The notes under the pieces were generated by a model. It made no database searches and was not told the DNA's origin. It was given only the letters and a program-made list of their open reading frames with translations. A program made the translations under genes and the position numbers. 64,000 bases of DNA, from NCBI RefSeq assembly GCF_028532725.1, contig NZ_JAQKGU010000002.1, forward strand, positions 186,001 through 250,000. Reading direction: 5' to 3'. Source of the stretch: Desulfovibrio sp. Fe33. Lineage in GTDB: Bacteria > Desulfobacterota > Desulfovibrionia > Desulfovibrionales > Desulfovibrionaceae. Below, piece by piece: positions 34,271 to 43,206 of the stretch (within the stretch, counting starts at the first letter, position 1; every line of letters begins with the position of its first letter).

Positions 34271-34552
34271 CTATTCGCCCTTGCGCAGGTAGGTGGGCAG
34301 ATAGGTGCTCCGCATATTGTGCAGATGCACGTGGGAACCGGCCTTTACGTCCTCGGTCGCCTCGCCGATGGAGACGCCGTAGCGCAGCACCGGCTCGCCC
34401 TTGGCGATGTCTCGTGCGGCGACCTTGTGGTAGGACGCCACGTCGTCCATTACGGTAATGTCCCTGCCGGCAGCATTGATGACATCACCCTTTTTCAGCG
34501 GGCTGGTGGCGATGACGATATTGTCGGCCGGATCGATTTGTATGCAGCTCAT
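34271..34552 (-). CDS. UxaA/SuyA-family small subunit (SAF domain)
   Basis: 93 residues of a SAF domain, the N-terminal module of altronate and galactarate dehydratases, here as a separate polypeptide: PLKKGDVINAAG, KVAARDIAKGEPVLRYG and IGEATEDVKAGSHVHLHN, where the HVHLHN histidines are typical. It acts with the large subunit encoded 23 bases downstream. GGGAGC before the ATG at 34552 sets the start. Confidence 0.87.
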   Translation of the reverse strand: MSCIQIDPADNIVIATSPLKKGDVINAAGRDITVMDDVASYHKVAARDIAKGEPVLRYGVSIGEATEDVKAGSHVHLHNMRSTYLPTYLRKGE

Positions 34553-34569
34553 GGTGTGTGCTCCCTGAA

Positions 34570-35229
34570 TCAGAACTTGCCGTACTTGATGTACGCCTGT
34601 TGCGGGTCTTCCCCTTCCAGAATGGCCTTGCGCACAAGGCTTTCGGTCCGAAGGAACTCCTCGGCCCTGGTGGTGATTTCCTCCACCAGGCCGCCCGGTA
34701 TGATGACGATGCCGTCCTCGTCGGCGACCACGAAGTCGCCGGGATTGACGGTCACGCCGCCCATGATGATCGGGGCGTCGAATTTCCTGGGAAGCCAGGT
34801 CCCGACGACGTCCCGGGGAGTCTTGCCCTTGGCGAACACGCGGAACCCGGAACGGACGATGAAGTCCGTGTCCCGGCAGTTCCCGTCGATGATCGCCCCC
34901 CTGACTCCCTTGAGGGACAGGGTTTCGGCGGACAGTTCGCCCATGTAGGCCTGCTCCATGTCGTTGGGCTGGATCATGAGCACTGCGCCGCTCGGGACCT
35001 TGGACAACAGCCCGGTCCATTCCAGCAGGGTCTCGTGGTCGGAGGCGGTTACCCGCTCGCCCTCGACGGCGTAGACGGGTCCGGCCAGCCTGCGTCCCGA
35101 GGCCAGGGGCGCGAACTCCGGGGGCAATACGCAATCGCGGATGCCCTTTTCGCGCAGGGCGTCGTAAACCGCCCCGCTGTAACACTGTTCAAGGCGGTGG
35201 GCGCAGATTCTTTTTTCTTCCGGTGTCAT
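34570..35229 (-). CDS. RraA/HMG-aldolase-family protein
   Basis: 219 residues of the RraA-like fold, which includes 4-hydroxy-4-methyl-2-oxoglutarate/4-carboxy-4-hydroxy-2-oxoadipate aldolases and the RNase E regulator RraA. The G(D/E)LSAE loop and DGNCRDTD, with the RD pair that binds the substrate and metal in the aldolases, favour an enzyme. Its place between a TRAP transporter and a dehydratase supports a retro-aldol or decarboxylation step on a 2-oxo acid. It ends 17 bases before the SAF subunit. Confidence 0.83.
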   Translation of the reverse strand: MTPEEKRICAHRLEQCYSGAVYDALREKGIRDCVLPPEFAPLASGRRLAGPVYAVEGERVTASDHETLLEWTGLLSKVPSGAVLMIQPNDMEQAYMGELSAETLSLKGVRGAIIDGNCRDTDFIVRSGFRVFAKGKTPRDVVGTWLPRKFDAPIIMGGVTVNPGDFVVADEDGIVIIPGGLVEEITTRAEEFLRTESLVRKAILEGEDPQQAYIKYGKF

Positions 35230-35239
35230 TGAATACGTC

Positions 35240-36523
35240 CTATTTCATGAGGTTCGGCAGCAACAAGGTGATCGAGGGGAAGTAGGTGATCAGGAACAGG
35301 GACAGCACGAGCGCGCCGTAGAACGGCAGGGCCGCCTTGACGAAATCCTGAATCTTGGTCCCGCTCAATCCCGTGACCAGCAGCATGACCGTTCCCACGG
35401 GCGGGGAAAGCGTTCCGATGGACAGGTTCAGGATAATCACCAGCCCGAAGTGGACCAGGTCGATTCCCAAGGCCATGACCGTGGGCTTGAGCAGGGGCAC
35501 CAGCACGATGAGGATGGCGTTGCCTTCGAGCACCATGCCCAGGAACAGGAAGAGCACGTTGATGATCAGCAGGAAGAGCTGCGGATTGGTGGTGATCGAG
35601 GTGATCGTGGTGGCCATGCTCTGGGCCACCTGTTCCCAGGAGAATATCCAGGCCAGCGCGGAACAGGCCATGATGATTATCATCACCGAGGCCGTGGATC
35701 TGGTGGTCTCGACCAGGGATTCGAAAATGTGGCGCACCTTCATTTCCCGGTAAACGAACATGCCGATGACGATGACGTAGATGACCGCCACCGCGCCCGC
35801 TTCCGTGGGGGTGAAGACGCCGAACCGGATGCCGCCGATGATGACCATGACCAGGGTTATCGCCGGGATGGCGTTCCGCAGGGCCACGAGGTACTCGCCG
35901 GAGGTCGCCCGTTCCGTGCGCGAGGGGGCGTAGCCCTTCTTCCGGGCCACGAGGTAGATGGTGCCCATGAGGAGCACGGCGCACAGGATGCCGGGAAGGA
36001 TGCCCGCCATGAACATCTTGCCGATGGAGACGTCGGCCAGAAATCCGTAGATGATGAGGGCGATTCCCGGGGGAATGATCGGCGTGATGAGCGATCCGGA
36101 GGCGGTGACGGCCGCCGAGAAGGGTTTGCTGTAGCCGTGCCGCTTCATCTCCGGCATGAGCATCTTGGTGAGCATGGCGCAGTCGGCGAGGTTGGACGCC
36201 GAAAGCCCGCCCATCATGGTGCTCAGCAAGACGTTCGCCTGCGCCAGCCCGCCGTGGAAGCGGCCGACCATCAGTTCGGCGAGCTTGAGGAGCCTTTTGG
36301 TGATGCCCGTATGGTTCATGACCGTGCCGAGCATGATGAAGAACGGGATGGCCAGCAGCGACAGGTTCTGGGACGAGCCCACGAGCCGCTGGACCGCGAT
36401 GGTCGCGGATACGCCGTCATTCATGAAGAAATACAACAAGGTGGCGGCAATAACGGAAAGAAAAATCGGGAGGTTGATGCAGAAGCCGAGCAGCATCACT
36501 CCGCAGATAACGGCGAGGGTCAT
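35240..36523 (-). CDS. TRAP transporter large permease subunit (DctM family)
   Basis: 427 residues, about 12 helices, with the family blocks IPFFIMLGTVMNHTG, SNLADCAMLTKMLMPEM and GSLITPIIPPG. It forms the transporter with the two genes upstream and overlaps dctQ by one base at 36523. It is distinct in sequence from the DctM at 2362. Confidence 0.93.
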   Translation of the reverse strand: MTLAVICGVMLLGFCINLPIFLSVIAATLLYFFMNDGVSATIAVQRLVGSSQNLSLLAIPFFIMLGTVMNHTGITKRLLKLAELMVGRFHGGLAQANVLLSTMMGGLSASNLADCAMLTKMLMPEMKRHGYSKPFSAAVTASGSLITPIIPPGIALIIYGFLADVSIGKMFMAGILPGILCAVLLMGTIYLVARKKGYAPSRTERATSGEYLVALRNAIPAITLVMVIIGGIRFGVFTPTEAGAVAVIYVIVIGMFVYREMKVRHIFESLVETTRSTASVMIIIMACSALAWIFSWEQVAQSMATTITSITTNPQLFLLIINVLFLFLGMVLEGNAILIVLVPLLKPTVMALGIDLVHFGLVIILNLSIGTLSPPVGTVMLLVTGLSGTKIQDFVKAALPFYGALVLSLFLITYFPSITLLLPNLMK

Positions 36524-37008
36524 CAGTTCAACTCCTTGGCGTCGCTGAGGGCGGGGCCCTTGCAGAGGACAACGATGTTGCGGATGGAAAACAGCGCTAT
36601 GCCGATGCCGCCCGCAGGAACGGCGTAGTCTATGTAGCTGTAGGGAATGCCGAGCACGTTGGTGATCTTGAACTGCACCTGGCTGGCGAGAAGATACCCG
36701 TACCAGGACATCAGACCGGCAACGAGCAGGGTGAGCGCCTCAACGACGATGCTCATGATCCATTGCCCCTTGGGCGGCAGCAGCGAGGTGAGGATGTCGA
36801 TGCTCAAATGGCTCCCGGCACCCTTGGCCGCGGCGCTTCCGAGCATGATCGCCCAGAGAAAGAGCAAACCGTTCACTTCCTCCAGCCAGGCGATGGGGGT
36901 GGACATCACGTACCGCTGGAAGACCGCAGCCACGGTCAGCAGCATGATAGTCCCCAGCGCAGCTGCGGGCAGGAAGTCGAATACCTTTACCGGGTCTGGA
37001 AATCGCAT
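36523..37008 (-). CDS. TRAP transporter small permease subunit (DctQ family)
   Basis: 161 residues with four predicted helices, the AWLEEVNGLLFLWAIMLGSA segment typical of DctQ helix 2 and a SHLSIDIL motif. An AGGAGA ribosome site precedes the ATG at 37008. It lies between the binding protein and the large permease, overlapping the latter by one base. Confidence 0.92.
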   Translation of the reverse strand: MRFPDPVKVFDFLPAAALGTIMLLTVAAVFQRYVMSTPIAWLEEVNGLLFLWAIMLGSAAAKGAGSHLSIDILTSLLPPKGQWIMSIVVEALTLLVAGLMSWYGYLLASQVQFKITNVLGIPYSYIDYAVPAGGIGIALFSIRNIVVLCKGPALSDAKELN

Positions 37009-37092
37009 GGAATCTCTCCTAAATTGACCTGAGCGTTTTCCCGCGGGCCGAAGCTGTTTCGGCTCCGGCCCGCGGGCAGCGTTGTAAGCGGA

Positions 37093-38079
37093 CTATTCCG
37101 CCAGCAGCATCTGAACCTTTTCGTACAGACCGGGAGTCCATTCGGGGAACTGGGAGTAGGTGGACTTGGACATCTCACGGAAGGCGGCCGTGTCGACGTC
37201 CACCAGGGTGGAGCCGTCGGCGATCATCTTCTTGATGATCTTTTCGTCTTCCTCAGCCATGACCTTGCGGCTGTAGAGGCCTGCCTCGTCGCCGGTCTCC
37301 TGCAACAGGGTCACGACGTTGGCGGGCAGGGTGTCGAAGTAGGCCTGGCCTCCCACCCACTGGGCGGTCATGGTCAGGTAGCCGATCAGCTCGATGTACT
37401 TGGCCGGCTCGTAGAGCTTCTGGCCGTAAAGCACGCTCAGCGGGTTCTCGGCGCCGTCGATGATGCCCTGCGTCAGCGCGGGGTAGACCTCGCCCAGAGG
37501 CATGGGGGTCGGGGTCGCGCCCATGGCCTTGAGGGCCGCGATCTGGATGCGGTTGTTGGGCACGCGGATCTTCAGGCCCTTCATGTCGGCGGGCGACTTC
37601 ACGGGCTTGGTGGTGACCATGTGGCGGACGCCGTACAGCCAGTTGGAAGTGACGATGTGCAGCCCCTTGGTTTCAAGCTGTTTGGAGAGATCCTTGTACC
37701 AATCGGTCTTGAAGAGCTTGAAAATCTTTTCCGGGCTTTCGGCCAGGTAAGGACCGACCAGGATGCCGAAATCCGGGACGTAGTCGGCCAGGAAGCCCGC
37801 ATCGCAGATGGTGATTACGTTGACGCCCATCTTGGCCATTTCAAGGACGTCCTTCTTGCCGCCGAGCTGCGAGCTCGGGAACAGCAGGAGTTCCACCTCG
37901 CCGTTGCTCCGTTCCTTCACCAGATCGGCCCATTTGTGAGCCACCTGATCCAAGGGTTCGCCGGGGTTGTTTTCATAGGCCAAGCGGATGGTGACTTTCG
38001 CCTGCGCCATCCCGGACATGGCCAAAACCAACACTGCCCCAGCCAGCAGGGCAATCAGAGCGGATTTGACGGATTTCAT
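37093..38079 (-). CDS. TRAP transporter periplasmic binding protein (DctP family)
   Basis: 328 residues with a signal peptide ending at GMAQA (about residue 24). The mature protein has KVTIRLAYENNPGEPLDQ and the IRVPNNRIQIAALKAMGATPTP region, where the arginine normally salt-bridges a substrate carboxylate. The start ATG at 38079 overlaps the stop of the IclR gene (ATGA), coupling regulator and binding protein translation. Its ribosome site GGAGGG lies inside the IclR gene. Confidence 0.93.
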   Translation of the reverse strand: MKSVKSALIALLAGAVLVLAMSGMAQAKVTIRLAYENNPGEPLDQVAHKWADLVKERSNGEVELLLFPSSQLGGKKDVLEMAKMGVNVITICDAGFLADYVPDFGILVGPYLAESPEKIFKLFKTDWYKDLSKQLETKGLHIVTSNWLYGVRHMVTTKPVKSPADMKGLKIRVPNNRIQIAALKAMGATPTPMPLGEVYPALTQGIIDGAENPLSVLYGQKLYEPAKYIELIGYLTMTAQWVGGQAYFDTLPANVVTLLQETGDEAGLYSRKVMAEEDEKIIKKMIADGSTLVDVDTAAFREMSKSTYSQFPEWTPGLYEKVQMLLAE

Positions 38080-38906
38080 TTGCTTCCCTCCATAAGATTG
38101 TTGTTTTCCGTAGATTCCATTTTCCAGCACTGTAAAATTTCCTCGGGAGTCCCTATGCTCCTGGAAATGTTTCTGGCCGCCTCGATGACGGCCTTCACCA
38201 GCTCGGGAATCCTCTCCAGGTTGATGGCGAGCACCGTGCTGGATATGCTGAGCGCATACCTGACGGCCCCGTCCGGCGAAAAAACCGGAGCGCCCACACA
38301 ACGGATTCCCAAAATATCCTCCTCGTCATCTATGGCCCACCCCTGTCGCTTGACGTCGGCGAGGTGATTCCGGAACTCGTCCATATCCACGATGGTCTTG
38401 GGGGTCTTCTTCACGAACGAGGCCGACTTGAGCAGGGCGATCTGTCGCTCGGGCGGCAGCCAGGCAAGGAGCACCTTGCCCATTGCCGAGCGGGTCAGGG
38501 CCACCCTCTTGCCTTCCCAGGAGTTGATGAGAATGCTGTCCTGGGGGTCCACCTTGAGCAGGTATACGGCTTCAGCGCCGTCCAACGCCCCGAGATGACT
38601 GGTGACCTTCTCCTGTTGCACGAGCTCCTGAATGTGCCGCATGGCGTAGTCGCGGATGGACACCTTGTTCACGGAAAGGTTGCCGAGCTCGAACAGGCGG
38701 AACCCGAGAGTGAACTTGTGACCGTCCGCCAGACGGCGCACGTATCCCAGCTCCTCCAGAGTGAGCACCAGGGAGTAGGCGCTGCTCTTGGGTAGTTCCA
38801 GAGAGGTCATGATCTCGTTCAAATCCGCGCTCCTCTTGCCGAGCAGCTCGAGTATCCGAGCCGCCCTCATTAGAGCCGGAACCTGGTATTTGTTTTTGTT
38901 CTGCAT
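38076..38906 (-). CDS. IclR-family transcriptional regulator
   Basis: 276 residues. A winged helix at about 8-70 (RAARILELLGKRSADLNEIMTSLELPKSSAYSLVLTLEELGY region) precedes an IclR effector domain (about 80-250) with the ISVRDYA-type and GKVLLAWLPPE segments. It is in the middle of the operon it presumably controls, between the lyase and the transporter. IclR proteins of this kind commonly sense the substrate or a pathway intermediate. The start has only a weak AGAAG site, consistent with coupling to the dapA-type gene five bases upstream. Confidence 0.9.
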   Translation of the reverse strand: MQNKNKYQVPALMRAARILELLGKRSADLNEIMTSLELPKSSAYSLVLTLEELGYVRRLADGHKFTLGFRLFELGNLSVNKVSIRDYAMRHIQELVQQEKVTSHLGALDGAEAVYLLKVDPQDSILINSWEGKRVALTRSAMGKVLLAWLPPERQIALLKSASFVKKTPKTIVDMDEFRNHLADVKRQGWAIDDEEDILGIRCVGAPVFSPDGAVRYALSISSTVLAINLERIPELVKAVIEAARNISRSIGTPEEILQCWKMESTENNNLMEGSK

Positions 38907-38911
38907 GGCTT

Positions 38912-39841
38912 CTACACGTTGGGTTCGAACAGTTTTTCCCCATAATTTTCAAGGAGAGGACGCATCAGCATCTGGAGCCGGGAGCGGACCACCGAAAGCT
39001 GGTAGGCGTCCCCGTGGGCCAGCGGCATGAGCGGCGGTCCCATATTGAAACCGCGCAGCTCCAAGCCGAGTTTGAACCCGACCGGGAACGGCACCGCGAA
39101 CATGGTGCGGACCAGCACGAGCATGGACTTCTGCAAGGTTCTGGCCTCGTCCATGTCGCCGCGCTTCCAGGCGTCGTAGATGCCGACCATGATTTCCGGG
39201 AATATTCCCGCCATGGCGGTCATGCTGCCTTTCGCGCCCATGACCAGGCAGGGGAGGAGCGTCTCCTCGCGGCCGGTCAGCAGACTGATGTCCTCACCGG
39301 CGATGGCGATCTTGTCCATGAAGTGCAGGAAATCGACCATGCTGCCGCTGGAATCCTTCATGCCGACGACATATTCGTAGCGGCTCAACCGCTTGACCAT
39401 GTCGTAATCCAGGGGCTGGGTGAACAGGGGAATGTTGTAGAGGATGAGCGGCACGTCGCCCTTTTCCACGATGGTTTCGAAAAACCGTTCGACCATGGCC
39501 ACGCCGGGCTTGAAGTAATAGGGCGGCGTACCCACGACGGCGGGGCAGCCCAGGGAACCGGCATGGCGCGCGAGGCGGGCGCTCTCGTCAGGGGTGGAGG
39601 CGACCACGCCCGGGGTCACGGGAATACGTCCGGCGACCTGGTCCATGACGATGTCCATGCATCGGCACTTTTCCTCGAAGCTCATGTGCAGACCTTCGCC
39701 GACGGAACTGACGGGAAAGAGGCCGTCAAGTCCCTTCTGGATGCAGAACTCCACTATGCGGCGCAATTCCGTTTCGTTGATTCGGTGGTCTTCGTCGAAC
39801 GGGGTCAAGAGTGCGGGGTAAATCCCCTCGGGACGGAACAT
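38912..39841 (-). CDS. DapA/NanA-superfamily class I aldolase or lyase
   Basis: 309 residues forming a TIM barrel of the dihydrodipicolinate synthase/N-acetylneuraminate lyase family. The Schiff-base lysine is in VVGMKDSSGS, the catalytic tyrosine in ILYNIPLF and the phosphate/carboxylate loop near GTPPYYF. The host's biosynthetic dapA would not sit in a catabolic operon, so a 2-keto-3-deoxy-acid aldolase or similar pyruvate lyase is more likely. Cleavage would yield pyruvate and an aldehyde, suitable for the AOR encoded next door. Confidence 0.88.
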   Translation of the reverse strand: MFRPEGIYPALLTPFDEDHRINETELRRIVEFCIQKGLDGLFPVSSVGEGLHMSFEEKCRCMDIVMDQVAGRIPVTPGVVASTPDESARLARHAGSLGCPAVVGTPPYYFKPGVAMVERFFETIVEKGDVPLILYNIPLFTQPLDYDMVKRLSRYEYVVGMKDSSGSMVDFLHFMDKIAIAGEDISLLTGREETLLPCLVMGAKGSMTAMAGIFPEIMVGIYDAWKRGDMDEARTLQKSMLVLVRTMFAVPFPVGFKLGLELRGFNMGPPLMPLAHGDAYQLSVVRSRLQMLMRPLLENYGEKLFEPNV

Positions 39842-39862
39842 GATATGTAAATCTCCTTGTCG

Positions 39863-41698
39863 CTATTGTTGCGGAGCGGCGGACCGTTCCGCCAAGCCGA
39901 GCTTGTTGAGCAATTCTTCCGTGGGCCGCCCCTCGGAATCCCATTCGCGCAGGCAGTAATAGGCGCTGACGAGCTGCGCCACGTCGACGGTTTCCCCCTT
40001 GCAGGGGCCGTCGGGCAACGGGTCCGTGCGGAAGCGGTCGGGAATGGTGTCTTGGGCGGCGGTCAGACCTTCGCGTAGGTTGAACAGCCTGACGAGCGTG
40101 TTGATGCGTTCCCCGGCCGCGATCAGCTTGTCCGCGGAATTCAGTCCCGGCAGCCCCGTGGCGTACTCGATGAGCGGGGCGATCTGTTCCATGGTCAGGA
40201 CGAAGGCCGCGAACAGGCAAAGGCCGCTGCTGTTTATCAGGCTGTAGAAATCCTGCTGGCCCTTCACCACTTCGGGCTTGAACTCAAGCGTGTGCTGGCC
40301 CAGCGGGTTCTGCACCATGACCTCTTCGGAGATGGGCCAGGAGCGCAGATGGCAGCCGCCCCGGTCGCTTGTGGCGTAGGCGAGCGCCATGGCCTTGCTG
40401 GCCCTGGGGTCGTAGGCGGGCAGCTCAAGCCCTTTGACGTGGCCGCCCAGTCCGGCGGCTCCGGGAATGATCTCTTCGAGGTGACGCACGCCCATGGACC
40501 AATCCATGCCGGGACCTTCCCGTTTGCCCATGAGATGGACCGCCTCAATCATGGCTTCCACGTTGCCCCATGTGAATTCGAGGCCCGCCGTATCGGCGGC
40601 GGTGATGAGGCCGCGCTCCCAGCAGTCCATGAGGAATCCGATGACGTTTCCGACGGACACGGCGTCCAGGCCGTAGGCGTCGCAGACATGCTCCGCCTCG
40701 ATGATGGTCGGGATGTCCTTGTTGGCGCAGTGCCCGCCGAAGGCCCATACGGTTTCGTATTCCGGGCCTTCGGTGAAGGCTCCCTTGAAGCGGCCTTCCT
40801 TGACGCGGGCGATCTTGCTGCACCGGATGGGGCAGGCGAAACATGCCCTGCTTCTTTCAAAATACTTGCTGACCTGGAGTTCGTTTACCGGCTCGCCTTC
40901 AAGGGTGGACTGCTGGAAGTTCTTGTTGGGATGAATCCCGGTATACTCCATGAGGGACAGGAGCACGTTGGTGCCGAATTCAGGCCGCGCCGAGCCGGTG
41001 TCCGGCGAGTTGGCCAGCTCGTTGGCGGCCTCGCGGATCATCATGTCCAGCTTCTGGGTTTCCGCTGCGCGGAGGCCTCCCGATCCGCAGACCACGACGG
41101 CCTTGAGCTTCTTGCTGCCCATGACCGCGCCGGCTCCGCCCCTGCCGAAGGAACGGTATTCCGTCTGCACGGACGCCAGCGGGGAAAGCAGTTCTCCGGC
41201 CTGGCCGATGCAGGTCACGCGGTGGTCGTTGCTGAAATCGGCCTTGAGCCGTTGGCTGGTTTCCAGAGTGTCCAGGCCCCAATATTCGTTCGCCGCGACC
41301 AGCCGGACGTTTTCGTCCTCGATGACGAGCATGACCGGTTCGGCGGCGGCTCCGGTGACGATCAGCACGTCATAACCGGCGTATTTCAGCTCCGGGCCGA
41401 AACTGCCGCCCGCATTGCAGTCCAGCCAAAGGTTCGTGGCCGGTCCCTTGGTGCACAGCTCCAACCGCCCGGAAGCCGCGACGCTGGTGCCGGTCAGGGG
41501 GCCGGTGGCCAGGACAATGATGTTGTCAGGGGACAAGGGGTCGCATCCTGCGGGCAGCCTGTCGTACAGGATGCGCGCTCCGAATCCCTTGCCGCCCACG
41601 TACAGCTCGGCCATGTTTCTGTCGAGCTCGGTGGTGGTAATGGCACCTGAGGTCAGGTCCACTTCGAGCACTTTTCCGGCATATCCACTCCACTTCAT
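39863..41698 (-). CDS. aor: aldehyde:ferredoxin oxidoreductase (tungsten/molybdenum bis-pterin)
   Basis: 611 residues. The N-terminal AOR domain starts MKWSGYAGKVLEVDL and contains YVGGKGFGARILYD and ATGPLTGT. The Fe-S ligands appear as CFACPIRCSK with a distant Cys near SSGLCLF, matching the CxxCxxxC...C pattern that binds one [4Fe-4S] beside the pterin. It oxidises aldehydes to acids with reduction of ferredoxin. The ferredoxin-like partner is encoded two bases upstream. GAGGAG precedes the ATG at 41698. Substrate and metal are not determined by sequence; the operon suggests the aldehyde product of the aldolase. Confidence 0.92.
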   Translation of the reverse strand: MKWSGYAGKVLEVDLTSGAITTTELDRNMAELYVGGKGFGARILYDRLPAGCDPLSPDNIIVLATGPLTGTSVAASGRLELCTKGPATNLWLDCNAGGSFGPELKYAGYDVLIVTGAAAEPVMLVIEDENVRLVAANEYWGLDTLETSQRLKADFSNDHRVTCIGQAGELLSPLASVQTEYRSFGRGGAGAVMGSKKLKAVVVCGSGGLRAAETQKLDMMIREAANELANSPDTGSARPEFGTNVLLSLMEYTGIHPNKNFQQSTLEGEPVNELQVSKYFERSRACFACPIRCSKIARVKEGRFKGAFTEGPEYETVWAFGGHCANKDIPTIIEAEHVCDAYGLDAVSVGNVIGFLMDCWERGLITAADTAGLEFTWGNVEAMIEAVHLMGKREGPGMDWSMGVRHLEEIIPGAAGLGGHVKGLELPAYDPRASKAMALAYATSDRGGCHLRSWPISEEVMVQNPLGQHTLEFKPEVVKGQQDFYSLINSSGLCLFAAFVLTMEQIAPLIEYATGLPGLNSADKLIAAGERINTLVRLFNLREGLTAAQDTIPDRFRTDPLPDGPCKGETVDVAQLVSAYYCLREWDSEGRPTEELLNKLGLAERSAAPQQ

Positions 41699-41700
41699 GG

Positions 41701-42087
41701 CTATCTCCTCGAAATGGCCCCTGTGGGGCAGGCTTTGATGCAAGAGTAACGACCGTCACAGGTGTCGCACACCATGGGGTATCCGTCCGTGGGATGCCTG
41801 CGGACGCCGCCGAAGGGGCAAGCTTCGAAGCAGGCGCCGCAATCGGTGCACTTGTCCCTGTCGAGAACCACATGTCCGTCCCAGGACAGCGCCTCGCTCG
41901 GGCAGGCCTTGATACAGAATTGTTTGGTGCAGGAGACGCAAACGTGGATGGCCCCGATTTCGGGCCAGGCGTCCTCGATGTGGACGCGCGAAAATTTCGA
42001 GCTGTGAAGGCCGGGTTCATGGGCGGCCGTACATGCCAACATGCAGAGCCGGCAGTTGGTGCATTCCGTTTTTCGTGTCTTGAGCAT
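41701..42087 (-). CDS. four-cluster polyferredoxin, partner of AOR
   Basis: 128 residues with sixteen cysteines in four groups: CTNCRLCMLAC, CVSCTKQFCIKACP, CTDCGACFEACP and CDTCDGRYSCIKACP. This gives four [4Fe-4S] clusters, as in electron-transfer subunits of DMSO reductase-type and AOR enzymes. There is no signal peptide, so it is cytoplasmic. It is the first gene of the operon; AAGGA precedes the ATG at 42087. Confidence 0.92.
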   Translation of the reverse strand: MLKTRKTECTNCRLCMLACTAAHEPGLHSSKFSRVHIEDAWPEIGAIHVCVSCTKQFCIKACPSEALSWDGHVVLDRDKCTDCGACFEACPFGGVRRHPTDGYPMVCDTCDGRYSCIKACPTGAISRR

Positions 42088-42563
42088 GGTTCCTTTTCTC
42101 CGAGTAGCTTGTTCAATATACTGAACTGGAAGTTATATTATCAGATCAAACGCCTTATTCAAGGAGTTGAGTCAAAGTTTATTATATTGAACCAGCCTCG
42201 AATACGGTCGAAAAAAGTATCACATCTTCTTGATTTAATGAGTTTTATTTTGTGGTGAGGAGAGGCGAAAAATTAAGTTTCCAACCGGTATGATGCAAAA
42301 AACGAAAATTCTTTTTGCCCGGATGCAAATGTGCGCCGCCTTCAGAGGCGGGTGAACGGCGAGCGTCCAATACATATTATTATGGTGTGGGCTGCCGTAG
42401 ACCGCCCGCGTATCCGGCTTCGTTTTTCCCCTGCTCCAAGGAATGGAGCAGGGGGGCGGGGTCGGGCAATGCGGCGGCGGGTTGGACCATGCTGCTCAAT
42501 CCTGGATAAAGGGTGCCCATTCGGAGAAGGCGCGCCAGGGAACATTTCGTCTGCTGGGCGAGC
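42088..42563. other. leader of the AOR operon and intergenic sequence
   Basis: The part next to 42087 is AT-rich (about 42105-42320) and should hold the operon promoter, though no clear -35/-10 pair stands out. A perfect 11-bp hairpin CCCCTGCTCCA / TGGAGCAGGGG lies at 42428-42454 without a following T-run on either strand. No gene is supported. Confidence 0.45.
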
Positions 42564-42615
42564 TGCGGCAAAACAAAAAGCCGACCATTGCCGGTCGGCC
42601 TTTTGTTTTGCCGCA
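42564..42615 (-). terminator. long inverted repeat, probable terminator of 42728-43090
   Basis: 23-base arms (TGCGGCAAAACAAAA-GCCGACC type, one mismatch) around a 6-base loop. The AAAACAAAA / TTTTGTTTT part gives an A-run and T-run on both strands, so it could stop transcription both ways. Confidence 0.75.
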
Positions 42616-42727
42616 TCAGGAATGCGCTCTGGGGCTATTCGCGTAACCCGCTTTCGCGGCAGCGGGGCGCGGAGTTGCCTTCCACGGCTGATTCCCTCTT
42701 CGGGGAATTGGAGGGGCGGTTCCTGAT

Positions 42728-43090
42728 TTATCCTCCGAACCAACCGGGCGCGATAACCTCGAGCGCCTTCGTGTAATGTACCCGAAGGTCTTCGAGCTTG
42801 CCGCCGATGACCTTTTCCTGGTCGCCCAGACTGCTGGGGCAGGTGTCTTGCATTTGCTCTGCGATGGCTTGGATTTCCTTTACCGTCGATTTGATCAGGT
42901 TGATCTCATCGGCAAGGTCTCCGCTTTTGTCGGATGCCAGGACATCATAGAGGCGCGCCTTCCACGTGTTGAGTTCCATCTCCAGTCCCTTGCAGTAATG
43001 AGCCACCGCCTCCTGCTTGCCTGCATCGGTAGGGCAGCCGTCAATCCCCATACAACTTGGACACGGTCCGGGATAATCCATATTCGGCAT
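42728..43090 (-). CDS. hypothetical protein with N-terminal cysteine cluster
   Basis: 120 residues starting MPNMDYPGPCPSCMG; GGAGA before 43090 favours this ATG over the one at 43102. The first 25 residues hold CPSCMGIDGCPTD, a potential metal site. The rest is helical and acidic (residues 35-110), without membrane segments, ending VIAPGWFGG. I do not recognise a family. It is followed by a long inverted-repeat terminator and stands alone. Confidence 0.65.
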   Translation of the reverse strand: MPNMDYPGPCPSCMGIDGCPTDAGKQEAVAHYCKGLEMELNTWKARLYDVLASDKSGDLADEINLIKSTVKEIQAIAEQMQDTCPSSLGDQEKVIGGKLEDLRVHYTKALEVIAPGWFGG

Positions 43091-43206
43091 AATGGTCTCC
43101 ATATGGTTGAGGGTTTACGCTGCTCAAAACATATCATAACAAAATTATTTGTTATGTTATAATTTGAATAAAAAAGAGTCCAAAAATCTGGCAACACATA
43201 TTGTTA

